Origin: Mycobacterium sp. IS-1742
GTDB taxonomy: Bacteria > Actinomycetota > Actinomycetes > Mycobacteriales > Mycobacteriaceae
Reading direction: 5' to 3'
DNA: 64,000 nucleotides
Assembly (NCBI RefSeq): GCF_001500125.1
Contig: NZ_LQIV01000021.1
Coordinates: 1 to 64,000 of the forward strand
The position numbers and the translations under genes are program-made. Positions 16,880 through 27,052 of this stretch are shown here, in pieces. The notes beneath the pieces are model-generated. The model searched no databases. It saw only the letters and a list, made by a program, of their open reading frames with translations, and was not told the DNA's origin. Each line of letters opens with the position of its first letter. Position 1 is the stretch's first letter.

Positions 16880-18742
16880 TCACCCCTCCGCGTCGGGCCG
16901 CCACGAACGCAGCTGCCGGAGCAGGGCGTTCTTCTTGTAGTGGTGGTCGTCCATTCTGCGCAGGATGCCGTCGAGCACCCTGATCGCATCCCTGATGTGC
17001 GGACCCTTGTTGAGCATGACGCACTCCGCGCGCTCCCCCATCGCCGCATCGCTGATCTCGGCGCGCGACGGCAGACCGCTCTTCGCGAGTTGCTCGAGCA
17101 CCTGGGTCGCCCAGATCACCGGCAGGTGCGCCGCCTCGCAGAGCCACAGGATCTCTTCCTGAACCTCAGCCAGCCGTTCGTAACCCACCTCGACCGCCAG
17201 GTCACCGCGGGCGATCATGACACCGACGCCGGGCCGGCGCATCGCGGTGAGCAACAGCTGGGGCAGGTTCGCGAACGCCCGGGTGGTTTCGATCTTGAGC
17301 ACGACGCCCAACCGCTCGCCGCCGAGCCGGCGCAGTTCCTCGTGCAGACGGGTGATGTCGGAAGGTCGCTGCACGAACGACATTTGGACGATGTCGGCGA
17401 TCTCGACGACCGTCGCCAGGTCGGCCACGTCCTTATCGGTCAGGGCCGGGACCGGGAGATGGGTGTCGGGCACGTTGATGCCCTTGGCCGCACCGAGTTT
17501 CGAACCGCCGAACCCGGTCTGGTCGATGCGGACGCGCAGCGCGTCGCGGTCGACCGCGACGATCTCACCGCCGATCCGGCCGTCGTCGAACCGGATCGTC
17601 TGCCCGACACGGGCGTTGTCGAACACCTCGGGCAGCGTGCACCCGATCCGCGGAGCGCCCCCGTGGTCGGCGGGTGCCGGGGCGCAGTCCCTGGTCAGCG
17701 TCAGCACATCACCGCGACTCAGCAGCAGGGTCTGCTCCCGAGCGGGCAGCGGACCGACCGGGCAGGGGTCGTGGGCATCCTCGACGTGCAGGAGCGTCCC
17801 GCTCGCGAGGTAGCTCGTCTTGACACCGGTGGCCAGCAGACCGCCCCCGGCGGGATCGGGTTCGGTCAGCACGAGTGTGCGCTTGGCGCCGCGGGTGTCA
17901 CGAAACCTGACCACGTCGCCGTCCTGCCGACGGCTCAGCCAGGCGGCGTCGACCGGCACCGTGACGAGTTCGGGTTCCGGCGCAGGTGCGGGGTTCTCGG
18001 CGGAGGTGAGCCAGGCGCGCGCCGGTGCCACGACGCGGCCGAGGGCATCGCGCGCGGGCCGGAGCTTGACCACCTGCGGTCCGGGCTGGATCGGTCCAGT
18101 GCGCAGCTTCGGTCCGGCCAGATCCATCGCGATGACGCAGCCGCGACCGGTCATCGCGCCGGCGCGGCGGACATGGTCGGCCATCGCGGACCACGCCGCC
18201 GGGCCGTCGTGCGCGCAGTTGATGCGGGCCACGTCCATACCTCGTTCCAGGAGTTCTCGAACGAGGGGGAAATCGGTCGCCGCCTCCGAGGGGAGGGTCA
18301 CCATGATGCGGGTCTCGCGATCGGCGGGCGCGGCACCCAGCAGGTCGGCGGTCCGGCCCCGCAACATCTCCCGCCCCCGGTCGAGGTCGACGCGGCCGGC
18401 TTCCCGGGGCGCCCACGGACCGTCGTCCATCGCGGCCGCCGCGGCGCGTACGGCCCGCAACGTGCCCTCCACGTGCGGTTCGCTCCGCCCCAGCGACGAC
18501 AGGCCCAGGGCGGCCAACCGGCTCTGCAGGGGCCGGAGGTCGCGCTGCCGGATGGACCAGTAGTGGACCATGTTCCGTGCGCTGAACCGGTGGTCGGGGC
18601 TGACCTCCCGTAACCGGTCCGACCACGCGCTCTCCGCCTGTCCGAGGTCCTCGATCAGCTCGTCGAGGTCCTCGAGCAGATCGGCGGGGCCGCCGTCGGC
18701 GGATGCCCGGGAGTCGATCACTCGGATCGGGGAAGTCGACAC
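16880..18742 (-). CDS. Atypical pyruvate kinase with N-terminal extension
   Basis: A 620-residue protein. Residues about 140-615 resemble the A/B domains of pyruvate kinase: TRIMVTLPSEA (substrate-loop strand), RINCAHD, the Lys-Glu pair of KIETTRAF, ARGDLAVEVG with the metal-binding Asp, and ATQVLEQLAKSGLPSRAEIS. The first 130 residues are an unusual helical extension, and the C-terminal allosteric domain of normal pyruvate kinases is missing. The metal and phosphoenolpyruvate residues are kept, so it may be active but not effector-controlled. The start is GTG at 18742. It is divergent from lactate dehydrogenase across 104 bases, hinting at joint use in fermentative carbon flow. Confidence 0.85.
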   Translation of the reverse strand: MSTSPIRVIDSRASADGGPADLLEDLDELIEDLGQAESAWSDRLREVSPDHRFSARNMVHYWSIRQRDLRPLQSRLAALGLSSLGRSEPHVEGTLRAVRAAAAAMDDGPWAPREAGRVDLDRGREMLRGRTADLLGAAPADRETRIMVTLPSEAATDFPLVRELLERGMDVARINCAHDGPAAWSAMADHVRRAGAMTGRGCVIAMDLAGPKLRTGPIQPGPQVVKLRPARDALGRVVAPARAWLTSAENPAPAPEPELVTVPVDAAWLSRRQDGDVVRFRDTRGAKRTLVLTEPDPAGGGLLATGVKTSYLASGTLLHVEDAHDPCPVGPLPAREQTLLLSRGDVLTLTRDCAPAPADHGGAPRIGCTLPEVFDNARVGQTIRFDDGRIGGEIVAVDRDALRVRIDQTGFGGSKLGAAKGINVPDTHLPVPALTDKDVADLATVVEIADIVQMSFVQRPSDITRLHEELRRLGGERLGVVLKIETTRAFANLPQLLLTAMRRPGVGVMIARGDLAVEVGYERLAEVQEEILWLCEAAHLPVIWATQVLEQLAKSGLPSRAEISDAAMGERAECVMLNKGPHIRDAIRVLDGILRRMDDHHYKKNALLRQLRSWRPDAEG

Positions 18743-18846
18743 GTGTTCGCGCTCCTGGAAATCGATTGCGGCCCGGTTCCACCACGCTATGGGCCGCCGG
18801 TTACCCGGAGATGAACACCGGACGCCGATCGCGACAAGGGGCCATC

Positions 18847-19833
18847 ATGGCTGGCGTGAACTTCTCCCCAAAAACCACGAACCGGACCGTCCGGGCGCGG
18901 AAGGTGTCGATCATCGGTGCGGGCAGCGTCGGTACCGCAATCGCCTACGCCTGCCTGATCCGCGGCTCCGCCGGCGCGCTGGCGCTCCACGACACCAACT
19001 CCGCGAAGGTGCACGCCGAGGTCCTCGATCTCAATCACGGCAGCCAGTTCGTGCCCGAGTGCGCGGTCGACGGATCCGACGACATCGCCGTCACCGCGGG
19101 CTCCTCGGTCATCATCGTCACCGCGGGCGCCAAACAGCACCCCGGGCAGAGCCGCCTCGACCTGGCGGCCGCGAATGTCGCCATGGCGCAGGCCCTCACA
19201 CCGCAGCTGATCGAGCACTCGCCGCGTGCGGTGGTCGTGTTCGTCACCAACCCGGTCGACGTCGTGACGTACGCCGCATCCACCGCGGTCGACTCCCGGC
19301 CCGGGCAGATCTTCGGCACCGGAACGGTGTTGGACTCCAGCAGATTCCGGTACCTCGTCGCTCAGCGGGCGGCGATCGCGGTCGGCAACGTGCACGCGCT
19401 CGTCATCGGCGAGCACGGTGATTCCGAGATCCCGCTGTGGTCAACGCTTTCCATCGGCGGTGTGCGCGCCGACTCGTATTCTGCGGACGGCCGTGTGGTC
19501 TTCGACGAACCGACGCGTGCGGCCATCGCCACCGGCGTGGTCAACGCCGCATACGAGATCATCGCCGGCAAGGGCGCCACGAACCTCGCCATCGGGCTCG
19601 CGACCGCACGGATCGTCGAAGCGGTTCTCGGTGATCAGCACCGCGTCCTGCCGGTGTCGACCGTCCAGCGCGGCGCGTACGGGATCACCGGTGTCGCGCT
19701 CTCGCTGCCGACGGTGGTCTCGGCCGCCGGCGCGGGCCGCGTCCTGGAAGTGGAGCTCTCCCCGGACGAACTCCGGGGACTCCAGACGTCGGCGCAGACG
19801 CTGCGCGACGTCCAGCGCTCACTGGGGATCTGA
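18847..19833 (+). CDS. ldh: L-lactate dehydrogenase
   Basis: A 328-residue NAD-dependent enzyme. VSIIGAGSVGTAIAYACLIRG is the Rossmann motif. KQHPGQSRLDL carries Gln at the position that selects pyruvate over oxaloacetate, plus the catalytic-loop Arg. DSSRFRYL holds the substrate-binding Arg, and GEHGDSEIPLWS the catalytic His. It reduces pyruvate to lactate and regenerates NAD. The ATG at 18847 precedes the Rossmann strand by 16 residues. It is divergent from the pyruvate-kinase-like gene and its end overlaps eccE3 by 15 bases. From memory M. tuberculosis lacks an LDH of this family at this place. Confidence 0.92.
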   Translation: MAGVNFSPKTTNRTVRARKVSIIGAGSVGTAIAYACLIRGSAGALALHDTNSAKVHAEVLDLNHGSQFVPECAVDGSDDIAVTAGSSVIIVTAGAKQHPGQSRLDLAAANVAMAQALTPQLIEHSPRAVVVFVTNPVDVVTYAASTAVDSRPGQIFGTGTVLDSSRFRYLVAQRAAIAVGNVHALVIGEHGDSEIPLWSTLSIGGVRADSYSADGRVVFDEPTRAAIATGVVNAAYEIIAGKGATNLAIGLATARIVEAVLGDQHRVLPVSTVQRGAYGITGVALSLPTVVSAAGAGRVLEVELSPDELRGLQTSAQTLRDVQRSLGI

Positions 19834-20778
19834 CGATCCGGCCTCCACGAGGTCGGCGACCGGCCGGCGGTCGACCGGCCAGCGCAGCCGGTTCAGGGCA
19901 TCCCCGGAGACCGGTACGGGCCGGCCTTCGAGCCGCTCGTGGGCCAGCGGGTGCAGCGCGTCGGCCGCGGGGCGGTGCCTGCCACGGTGCGGTGTCAGAC
20001 CGCCCAGCGGCGCCTTGGCCTTCGGCCGGTCCTCGGTGCGGACCGCGCATCCGGCGACCACCTCGGGGTGCCGGGGGTCACCCGAGATGTCGACGGCCGT
20101 CCACGTCTCGGCCGACGGCAGCGCGGCCACCCCCGTGAGGGTGTCGGCCAACCGCTCGTCGACGGTCACCCGGTAGGCCGCGACGTGGCCGTCCTCGCTG
20201 CGCAACCCGCGCCACGTCTCACGCGCCGCTCGAGGCACCGGCGAGTCGGTCTCGTCGACGGGGGTGAGCGTCCAGCCGAGTTCACGCAGGTGATCGGTCA
20301 GCCTGCGGGCGGCGATCTCCGTGGTCTGCCGCAACGGCAAATGTGCGGACCGCGCCTGCAGCGCTGCGAGATTCTCGGCGGCGGCGATCGTCAACGCGAT
20401 CCACGTCGTCCGCTGTCCGGCGACATCCCGGCTGACCACCCGCACCTTGTGTGCCCGCACCCCGTAGCGGTCGACGTAGCCGGCCAGCAGTGACAGGGGC
20501 AGGTCGCCCGACGGCGCCTCGTCGACGCGCAGCGCCACCGTGGCGACGTGCGCCGACGCTTCCTGCCCGCGGGTGTGCCCGCCACGCCGGTTGCGCCGCA
20601 GTATCGCGAAGCGGCGCCGCACCATGTCGGTGACGAAGAGCCCGCGCCACCAGGCGAAGAGCACCACCACGACGGCGATCGCCACGCCGAGCAGCCACCA
20701 GTCGGTGGTGGTTTCCCACGGGTACGCCAGCGCCGCCGGTATGACGAACAAGAGCGCCAACGTGATTCTGGCCGTCAT
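19819..20778 (-). CDS. eccE3: ESX-3 core component EccE3
   Basis: A 319-residue membrane protein. Two hydrophobic helices at residues about 4-45 (ITLALLFVIPAALAY and WWLLGVAIAVVVVLFAWW) are followed by a cytosolic domain, as in other EccE proteins that stabilise the type VII membrane complex at its rim. The ATG at 20778 overlaps the mycP3 stop by 4 bases (ATGA), fixing the start. It is the last gene of the ESX-3 operon. Its 3' end overlaps ldh on the other strand by 15 bases, leaving no room for a separate terminator. Confidence 0.92.
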   Translation of the reverse strand: MTARITLALLFVIPAALAYPWETTTDWWLLGVAIAVVVVLFAWWRGLFVTDMVRRRFAILRRNRRGGHTRGQEASAHVATVALRVDEAPSGDLPLSLLAGYVDRYGVRAHKVRVVSRDVAGQRTTWIALTIAAAENLAALQARSAHLPLRQTTEIAARRLTDHLRELGWTLTPVDETDSPVPRAARETWRGLRSEDGHVAAYRVTVDERLADTLTGVAALPSAETWTAVDISGDPRHPEVVAGCAVRTEDRPKAKAPLGGLTPHRGRHRPAADALHPLAHERLEGRPVPVSGDALNRLRWPVDRRPVADLVEAGSSDPQ

Positions 20779-22160
20779 GAGGCCTCGTCCTTTCGTCGTC
20801 GGCTCGCCCCTGACCGCCACACGGTGGCGGCGAGAACCGTGAGCGCGAGCGCCGCGGTGCCGATCAGGGCGACCGTTCGGGGAGTGTGGTCCGGAACCGG
20901 GGGGACCGGCGGCGCGGCAACCGGTTTCGGCTGCACCGCAGCGCTCACGTCCTCGGTGGGGAGCTGCCACGTGAGCGCGGCGACCGGGTCGACGCTTCCC
21001 GCGCCCACCACGTTCGACGGGGACCGCGGGCCGCCGTGGGCGGTCGCGGTCAACCGCTGCACCACCTGCTCGGCGGTCAGTCCGGGAAACCTGCTGCGCA
21101 CCAACGCCGCAACCCCGGACACGTAAGCCGCCGCGTAACTCGTCCCGCTGACCGGGAACAGTTCGTTGCGGTCGTTGGGCAGGCCGTTGGCGAGCCCGCC
21201 GCCGGGGCCGTTGCTCACCGAGGCGATCCCCTCGCCCGGCGCGGCGATACCCACCCACGGACCGGACATCGTGAACTCGGACGGCTGGCCGGTCGCGTTC
21301 AGCGACCCCACCGACAGCACGTACGGCTGCCACCACGACGGGATCGACACGGACGTCACCCCGGCCCAGTTGCGCGGGTCGCTCGGGCGGCCGGCGTTAC
21401 CGAGCGGATTGGATTCACACGCCGATCCGGTGTTCATACCCGCACGGCTGTTGCCCGCCGCCGCCACGATCACCGCATCCTTCTCACGGGCCGCATACCG
21501 CAGCGCCGCACCGAGTTCGGCCTGGTCGACGCTGCGGCCCGCGGGCAGGCAGGTGACCACCGAGATGTTGATGACGCGCGCGCCGAGATCGGCGGCCCGC
21601 ACGACGGCTCGGGCCAGACTCGCGACGTCGGCCGCGGCACGCGATACCGCGGGGTCCTCCCCCGGGGCGACCGGGGAGAAGCGCGGCGAGTTCTGCCGGA
21701 TGGAGACGATGCGCGCACCCGGCGCCACACCGGAGAAGCCGTCGCCGCCGGGCTGGCCGGCGATCAGGCCGGCGACGAGCGTGCCGTGCCCGTCGCAGTC
21801 GGTGAGTCCGTCGGTCGACGCCAGGTAGTCCCCGCCCGCTTCGACGTTGGGCAGTCGCGGCCCGGGTTTCACGCCGGTGTCGATGACGGCGACCGTCTGA
21901 CCTTCGCCACGGCTGTGCCGCCAGGCACCGGAAAGGTTGAGCGCCAGCTGATTCGGGCTGACCGCACCGGGATCGCTGCCGGCCAGGACACCGCCCACCA
22001 CGCAGTCACCACGCTGCGCCATCGGCTGCACCGGTCCGGCGGCGCCCGACGGCGGCGGTGTCGCGGGGTCCACCTCCGGTGGGCTCACCGCCGCCGCGGG
22101 CGGCGCGGCGAGCAGCGCGACCGCACCGGGGCCGGCGAGCAGGGCGAGGGGTCGGATCAC
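20775..22160 (-). CDS. mycP3: Mycosin-3, subtilisin-like serine protease MycP3
   Basis: A 461-residue membrane-anchored protease. Residues 1-25 are a signal peptide. The catalytic triad is Asp94 (VIDTGV), His125 (DGHGTLVAG) and Ser341 (GTSYAAAYVSG). A Pro-rich linker and one C-terminal membrane helix with a short Arg/Lys tail end the protein. MycP3 sits on the periplasmic side of the ESX-3 complex and is needed for its stability. The GTG at 22160 overlaps the eccD3 stop by 4 bases (GTGA). Length matches M. tuberculosis MycP3 as I recall it. Confidence 0.95.
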   Translation of the reverse strand: MIRPLALLAGPGAVALLAAPPAAAVSPPEVDPATPPPSGAAGPVQPMAQRGDCVVGGVLAGSDPGAVSPNQLALNLSGAWRHSRGEGQTVAVIDTGVKPGPRLPNVEAGGDYLASTDGLTDCDGHGTLVAGLIAGQPGGDGFSGVAPGARIVSIRQNSPRFSPVAPGEDPAVSRAAADVASLARAVVRAADLGARVINISVVTCLPAGRSVDQAELGAALRYAAREKDAVIVAAAGNSRAGMNTGSACESNPLGNAGRPSDPRNWAGVTSVSIPSWWQPYVLSVGSLNATGQPSEFTMSGPWVGIAAPGEGIASVSNGPGGGLANGLPNDRNELFPVSGTSYAAAYVSGVAALVRSRFPGLTAEQVVQRLTATAHGGPRSPSNVVGAGSVDPVAALTWQLPTEDVSAAVQPKPVAAPPVPPVPDHTPRTVALIGTAALALTVLAATVWRSGASRRRKDEAS

Positions 22161-23569
22161 CTGTTGAGCACCCAACTGAACAGCCCGACGAGGAAGGCCA
22201 TCACGGGGATCAGCGAGGCGTCGACACCGGCCGCGGCGAAGCCCACGAGCCTGCGCATGGGCAGCGAGTACGTCTCGGGCGAGGCGATCGACGGGTTGAG
22301 CGCCACGATCACCCACACGACGACGATCGCCGCGGCCGCGGCCAGCGCCCACCAGGCGGCGCCGAACCGGTCGGTGGCAGCGAAGAGCACGAGCAGCGCC
22401 ACGCTCAGCAGCAGCGGATGGGCGAGCAGCCATGCCTTGCACGGCGCCGAATCCCAGACCCGAGCGCGCAACACCGCCCCCGCCGCCGCGGCCACCACGA
22501 CGTACCACGCCCAGCCGGACACGTCCTGCCGTCCCACCAGCACAAGCGATCCCGTCACGCTGAGCAGCACGCCCGCGGCCAGGAACCCGGTCTGGTGCGA
22601 CTGGCTCATCTGTACGCGGCGAGGCAGGTCCTCGAGAACGCGCAGCGGCTGCGCCGACGGCGTGGGGTCCCCGGGGGCGGGTATCACCGGCAGCGGGAAC
22701 CGGGCCCACATCGCGGACAGTTGTGCGGCCTGCACGGTGACCAGCAGGCCGAGGAGGATGAGCACACAACCGAGCACCATGTCCGACAGCGTCCACACCG
22801 AGGCGGCCGCGGCGGTCAGCAGCACGCCGAAACCCGTTGCGGTGGTGGCGGTGAACAGGGCGACCGCACGGTCTCCGGTGGTCAGGCTGATCACCGACCA
22901 GGCGGTGACCCCGGCCGCGGCGAGCAGGATCTGCGCCGCCCCGAAGTCGCCGGGCACCGCCAGCGCGAACGCGGCAGCCACGGCGGGCAGCGCGGTCACC
23001 GCCAGGGCGCTGGCCAGTGCCGGTGAGGCGGCCCGGCTGAGTAGGGAGCCGAGCACCGCGGCCACCGCCACGGCGCAGACCACGATGAGTCCGAGCCCGT
23101 GCCCGGTGACCAGCCGGTGCGCGACGCTCAGGCCGGTGGCCACCACGATCAGCCCCACCACGGAGGCGGCGGCGGCACGCTTGATGTGCGCAGGCCCCCA
23201 ACGCTTCTCCTGCGCAGCGGAGAAGATCACCGCCGCGTCCGCGATGTCTTCCACGATGCGGGGTGCGGACGGGCCCGCGGGCACCGGTTGCAGGGCCAGC
23301 AGGTCACCGTCGACCACGCCCACGGTGTCCAGCGTCGCGTCGAGGCTGAACGGCGCACCGCCGATGGGGGCGAGGCTCAGCCTGACCGGCTCGGGCGCCG
23401 AATCGTCCCGGTCGCCACCGTCGTGCGGGCGCGCCATGCGCTGCACGGCGGGCAGGATCTCGCGCAGCGGCAGGTCGGCGGGCAGCGCCATCTCGGTGAG
23501 CCGGCCGCCGTCGTCGCCACCGGCGAGTACGGCCACCCGCACGATCGGCATCACAGTGTTGTCGGACAT
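22157..23569 (-). CDS. eccD3: ESX-3 membrane channel component EccD3
   Basis: A 470-residue protein. Residues about 1-95 form a ubiquitin-like domain ([40 protein letters not shown]), followed by 11 hydrophobic helices. Two EccD subunits line each protomer of the type VII membrane complex. The ATG at 23569 overlaps the espG3 end by 19 bases. A second ATG at 23551 makes a TGATG junction with the espG3 stop and would remove 6 residues. I prefer 23569 because related proteins keep the short NTVMPIV stretch. Confidence 0.93.
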   Translation of the reverse strand: MSDNTVMPIVRVAVLAGGDDGGRLTEMALPADLPLREILPAVQRMARPHDGGDRDDSAPEPVRLSLAPIGGAPFSLDATLDTVGVVDGDLLALQPVPAGPSAPRIVEDIADAAVIFSAAQEKRWGPAHIKRAAAASVVGLIVVATGLSVAHRLVTGHGLGLIVVCAVAVAAVLGSLLSRAASPALASALAVTALPAVAAAFALAVPGDFGAAQILLAAAGVTAWSVISLTTGDRAVALFTATTATGFGVLLTAAAASVWTLSDMVLGCVLILLGLLVTVQAAQLSAMWARFPLPVIPAPGDPTPSAQPLRVLEDLPRRVQMSQSHQTGFLAAGVLLSVTGSLVLVGRQDVSGWAWYVVVAAAAGAVLRARVWDSAPCKAWLLAHPLLLSVALLVLFAATDRFGAAWWALAAAAAIVVVWVIVALNPSIASPETYSLPMRRLVGFAAAGVDASLIPVMAFLVGLFSWVLNR

Positions 23570-24432
23570 TGTCGTGTTCTCAGTTCTCTCGTGTCGTGGT
23601 CGTGGGTGTCGAAGTCTCGGGTGAGGTGCAGGTCGGGGAACCAGGCTCCGCGCGGTAGGGATCCGGTCAGCCGTTCGACGGCCGCCGCGATGGCGAACGG
23701 GGTGCCCGGCGCGAACGTCGACACCCACTCGCCGTCGAACGCTCTGTCCGGGCTGACCAGGACCCGGCCCTCGGTGGTGTCGACGACGCTCACGCCGACC
23801 TGCGTGGTCACGCGGTGACCGTCGCGGTGCTCACCCGCCACGATCTCCACGTAGGTCCTCGAGGTGTCGAACGCCGCCTCGACGACCAGGCGCGCCGACG
23901 GCGGGATGCCGAGGAAGTCGAGCACCTCGGCCAGCGGGGTGCCCTGGCGGATCTGTTCGTCGGCCCGCGCACCGACGTGGGTCGGCAGCGTGAACTCGGC
24001 GAAACGGCCGGGCGCCCGTCCCGACAGTCCCGCGCAGAGCACCGGGACGAGCGCGTGCGGATGGTCGATGTCCATGCGGGTGAACGTGATCAGCGAACCG
24101 CTGCGCAACGCGACGACCGTCTGCCCCGCGCGGCGCGCCACCACACCGCGCAGCAGCGCACCCCGGCCGGACACGAACCTGCAGTCGAGCCATTGCTGCG
24201 CCCGGCACACCGTCCTGACCCAGTCGGCCACCCCGGCGTCGACCACCCCGTCGCCGGACATCACCCCGAGCGATTCGAGCGTGGCCACCGTCTCGGCGGT
24301 GAACCGCGCCCGGTCGGCCTCCTGGCTGTACGGCGGCGTGATCGCCAGCACCCAGGGCAGTGATCCCGCGCCGATGGTGTCGGCGACGAACCAGGCCTGG
24401 GCGGCGGTCAGCTCAACGGCGTTGGGACCCAC
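23551..24432 (-). CDS. espG3: ESX-3 chaperone EspG3
   Basis: A 293-residue cytosolic chaperone. It begins [14 protein letters not shown], typical of EspG3, and has [20 protein letters not shown] and [13 protein letters not shown] in the C-terminal half. EspG3 binds the tip of the PPE partner in PE/PPE dimers and keeps them soluble until EccC3 takes them. Here its client would be PE5/PPE4 in the same operon. The start is GTG at 24432, 36 bases after esxH. Confidence 0.94.
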   Translation of the reverse strand: MGPNAVELTAAQAWFVADTIGAGSLPWVLAITPPYSQEADRARFTAETVATLESLGVMSGDGVVDAGVADWVRTVCRAQQWLDCRFVSGRGALLRGVVARRAGQTVVALRSGSLITFTRMDIDHPHALVPVLCAGLSGRAPGRFAEFTLPTHVGARADEQIRQGTPLAEVLDFLGIPPSARLVVEAAFDTSRTYVEIVAGEHRDGHRVTTQVGVSVVDTTEGRVLVSPDRAFDGEWVSTFAPGTPFAIAAAVERLTGSLPRGAWFPDLHLTRDFDTHDHDTRELRTRQCPTTL

Positions 24433-24468
24433 TGCAACCCGATACCAGCCGAGCGCGCCGGCATACGC

Positions 24469-24756
24469 TCAGCCCCACTTGGCGCCCTCGGCCTGATCGC
24501 GGGCGCTCATCGACATGGTGTTCATCTCGTGGGTGCTCGCCATCGCGCGGTACGCGCGGACCAGTTCCTCGAGGCTGGCGTTCCACTGGGCCTGCCAGGC
24601 CTGGTAGGTCATACCGCTGTCACCCTGCCAGGCGCCGGCGAGGGCGGCCTGCTCACTGGCGATGTCGGCGCCGACGGCGTGCATCGCGCCTGCGTAGCTG
24701 GACATCTCACCCGCGTGCGCCAGCATCGCCGGGTAGTTGTACATGATCTGCGACAT
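24469..24756 (-). CDS. esxH: ESX-3 secreted protein EsxH
   Basis: A 95-residue WXG100 protein (TB10.4 family). [18 protein letters not shown] is the first helix, [13 protein letters not shown] holds the Trp-X-Gly turn, and a second helix follows. It forms a heterodimer with EsxG that is exported by ESX-3; in M. tuberculosis the pair is linked to siderophore-iron uptake and host ESCRT interference. The gene follows esxG by 27 bases with a GAGGAGATTCCC-type Shine-Dalgarno. Confidence 0.96.
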   Translation of the reverse strand: MSQIMYNYPAMLAHAGEMSSYAGAMHAVGADIASEQAALAGAWQGDSGMTYQAWQAQWNASLEELVRAYRAMASTHEMNTMSMSARDQAEGAKWG

Positions 24757-24783
24757 GGGAATCTCCTCGGTCGTGGCGTGCGG

Positions 24784-25077
24784 TCAGATGGCGGTGTAGG
24801 TGCTGGCGGCCGCCGCGTCCTCGGCGACGTACGTGCCCGCGGCCTCGCCGAGATTGACCTGGGCGATGTCGAGCAGGGCGTTGATCTTCGCCGAGACCTC
24901 GATGAACCGGGCATGGGCGGCCTGGAAAGCGGCCGACGACTCGCCCATGTGGAAGGCCTGTGAGGACTGCGCGGCCTGTTCGGCCTGCGCCATGGTGTTG
25001 CGCATCAGCGCGGCCTTGGCGCCGAACGCGGCTTCGGAGGCGACGAGTTGCGGGATGTGGGCGTCGAGCATGCTCAT
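24784..25077 (-). CDS. esxG: ESX-3 secreted protein EsxG
   Basis: A 97-residue WXG100-family partner of EsxH. The Trp-X-Gly turn is replaced by FHMGESSAAF, as usual for EsxG. The C-terminal YVAED is the Y-x3-D/E export signal that the EsxG/EsxH dimer shows to the secretion machine. A strong Shine-Dalgarno (GAAAGGAAC) precedes the ATG at 25077, and a 52-base gap separates it from PPE4, the widest gap in the operon. Confidence 0.96.
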   Translation of the reverse strand: MSMLDAHIPQLVASEAAFGAKAALMRNTMAQAEQAAQSSQAFHMGESSAAFQAAHARFIEVSAKINALLDIAQVNLGEAAGTYVAEDAAAASTYTAI

Positions 25078-25129
25078 GGGTGTTCCTTTCGGATTGTCGA
25101 AAGCTGTTGCGGCGGCACGGATTGTCTGG

Positions 25130-26710
25130 TCAGGTGCGCGGTCCCCCTTCCGGCTCGTGGCCGGTCGGCCCGGCCTCGCCGTCGGGATCCCACGTGCCGG
25201 GCAGCATCGGGCTGACCGGCCCGGAACCGAACGCGTCCGGCGACAGGGTGGTCAACCCCGTCGCCCGTGCGTCGGCCGCTCCGGGGGCGGTGCCGGTGAA
25301 GCCCATCGGGCCCGCACCGCGTGAGGAGGCCGCCACCCGCGGTTCCTCGACCGGCGGCTCCTCGGGATCGTCCTCGTAGTCCATGTAGGCGTCGGCGTAT
25401 CCGCGGCCCTTCACCTCGGCGATCTTGCGGCGCCGACGCTTCCGCCGTTGCGCCGCGGCGGCCGCGGCCGACGCCGCGGCGGCCGCGGGGATGTCGCCCG
25501 CCGGCGCCTTGGCGCTGGTGGAGTCACGCACGGTCGGGGTGAACCCCTCGCCGGGATCGCCGCCGCGCACCGCGTACGGCACCAACGGCGCGGCCGCCGC
25601 CGCGGCCGGTGCCGGTGCGGCCGGTGCGGCCGCCGACCCTGCGGCCGGCGCAGTGCCCGGCGTCACCGGGGCGGTCGGGGCGGGCATGCCGGCCACCGGC
25701 AGCACCTGCTGATCGGGTCGAGCGGCGAGTGCGGGTGCCGGCTCTGCCTGTTCGGCGGGCGGCGGTTGTGTCAGTTCGGGTTTCAGTGCGTCGATGATGA
25801 GCACCAGGCCGGCGATGCCGAGCGGGATGAGCGCGGCGAGCAGGAACGGCGAGGCGAAGATCATCGCCCAGGTCGGCCACCCCACCAGGTTGGTGAAGAC
25901 CTGGTAGGCGACGGCCGACAGCAGCGGGCCCCATGTCACCAGCGCGGCCGAGGGGTTCGTCATGAAGTCGTTGATGAGCGTCTGCAGGTTCCCCAGCGGA
26001 TCGCGCAGGAAGTCGATGATCTCCTGGCCGCCCGGCACGTTCTGCAGATACATCTCGAGCAACTGGTTGATGCTGTCGGAGATGTTGAGCGCCGAACCGG
26101 ATTCGGAGGCCTGGGCCTGCGCGCCGACCTGCTGCATGGTCGCCATCGCCTGGCCCGCCTCCCCCACGCCCGGCGTCAACAGGAACGGTGCGGGCGCCGT
26201 GGTCGGGGCCGCGGCCACCGCGGCGCCCGCGACGGCCTGGTAGGTGCTCATGCTCGTGGCGGCCTGGATCCACATCCGCACGTAGTCGGCCTCGTTGAGG
26301 GCGATCGGAATGGTGTTGATGCCCAGGAAGTTCGTCGCCAGGAGGACCGCGTGGGTGGCGTGGTTGGCGGCGAGTTCACCCAGCGTCGGCATGGTGGCCA
26401 GCGCTGTGGTGTAGGCGGCGGCCGCCGTCTCGTGCTGCGCCGCCGTCGCCGCGCTGTTCGCACTGGCCTGCGCCAGCCACGCCAGGAAGGGGGTGTGCGC
26501 GGCGACGTACTGTTCGGCGCTCGGCCCTTCCCACGATCCGGCCTGCACCGAGCTGAGGATGCCCGTCAATTCCGCTGCGGCCGAGGCGTACTCGGCACTG
26601 AGCGACTGCCATGCCCCCGCGGCGGCCAGCAGCGACCCGGGGCCGGGGCCGCTGGAGAGCAGCGCCGAGTGCACCTCGGGTGGCAGGGCCATCCAGACCG
26701 GGGCGGTCAT
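25130..26710 (-). CDS. PPE4: PPE-family protein PPE4
   Basis: A 526-residue protein. The first 180 residues are the PPE domain: [18 protein letters not shown], then [20 protein letters not shown] with the WxG turn. A long Ala/Pro-rich C-terminal half has a hydrophobic stretch (about residues 250-300) and a basic RRKRRRRK cluster near residue 425. ESX-3 PPE4 dimerises with PE5, is chaperoned by EspG3, and in M. tuberculosis supports mycobactin-mediated iron acquisition. It lies 33 bases downstream of PE5. Confidence 0.93.
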   Translation of the reverse strand: MTAPVWMALPPEVHSALLSSGPGPGSLLAAAGAWQSLSAEYASAAAELTGILSSVQAGSWEGPSAEQYVAAHTPFLAWLAQASANSAATAAQHETAAAAYTTALATMPTLGELAANHATHAVLLATNFLGINTIPIALNEADYVRMWIQAATSMSTYQAVAGAAVAAAPTTAPAPFLLTPGVGEAGQAMATMQQVGAQAQASESGSALNISDSINQLLEMYLQNVPGGQEIIDFLRDPLGNLQTLINDFMTNPSAALVTWGPLLSAVAYQVFTNLVGWPTWAMIFASPFLLAALIPLGIAGLVLIIDALKPELTQPPPAEQAEPAPALAARPDQQVLPVAGMPAPTAPVTPGTAPAAGSAAAPAAPAPAAAAAAPLVPYAVRGGDPGEGFTPTVRDSTSAKAPAGDIPAAAAASAAAAAAQRRKRRRRKIAEVKGRGYADAYMDYEDDPEEPPVEEPRVAASSRGAGPMGFTGTAPGAADARATGLTTLSPDAFGSGPVSPMLPGTWDPDGEAGPTGHEPEGGPRT

Positions 26711-26743
26711 GACGGGGCGAGCGCAGCGACGGGGGGATTCAAC

Positions 26744-27052
26744 TCAGCCTCGCGCGATCATGTAGGCGGCCGCGTTCATCGCGTCGCCGCTGGCGTAGCT
26801 GGCACCGGACTGGCCGACGCCCATGCCGGACCGGCCGAGTTCCTCGACGCCCTGGGCCGCGACCGCCTCGTGACGGCCGCCGTTGACGCTCAGCCCGGCG
26901 GCGGTCTGCAGCGAGACGGCGTCCGCCGCGGGGGGCAGCACGGTGCCGATCAGCGGCGCGGCGGCGGCGTGGGCGGAGGCCAGCCTGGCGGTCAGCGCCT
27001 CGACCGCGGCACTCGCCGCGGTCAGACCCTCCGGAACGACGCGAAGTGTCAT
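26744..27052 (-). CDS. PE5: PE-family protein PE5
   Basis: A 102-residue PE protein made only of the PE domain. It starts [20 protein letters not shown] and has [12 protein letters not shown] near the C-terminus, containing the Y-x3-D secretion signal. The ATG at 27052 shares one base with the eccC3 stop (TGATG). It pairs with PPE4. Length equals M. tuberculosis PE5 as recalled. Confidence 0.94.
   Translation of the reverse strand: MTLRVVPEGLTAASAAVEALTARLASAHAAAAPLIGTVLPPAADAVSLQTAAGLSVNGGRHEAVAAQGVEELGRSGMGVGQSGASYASGDAMNAAAYMIARG

Noticed and set aside
18743..18846. Possible DosR or Crp site between the pyruvate kinase and ldh genes
   Set aside because: I found no palindrome close to the DosR or TGTGA-N6-TCACA consensus; the ACACGTGT at the kinase start is too short to name a regulator.
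20886..23624. 912-codon plus-strand frame opposite mycP3 and eccD3
   Set aside because: Shadow of the conserved ESX-3 genes, low-complexity composition.
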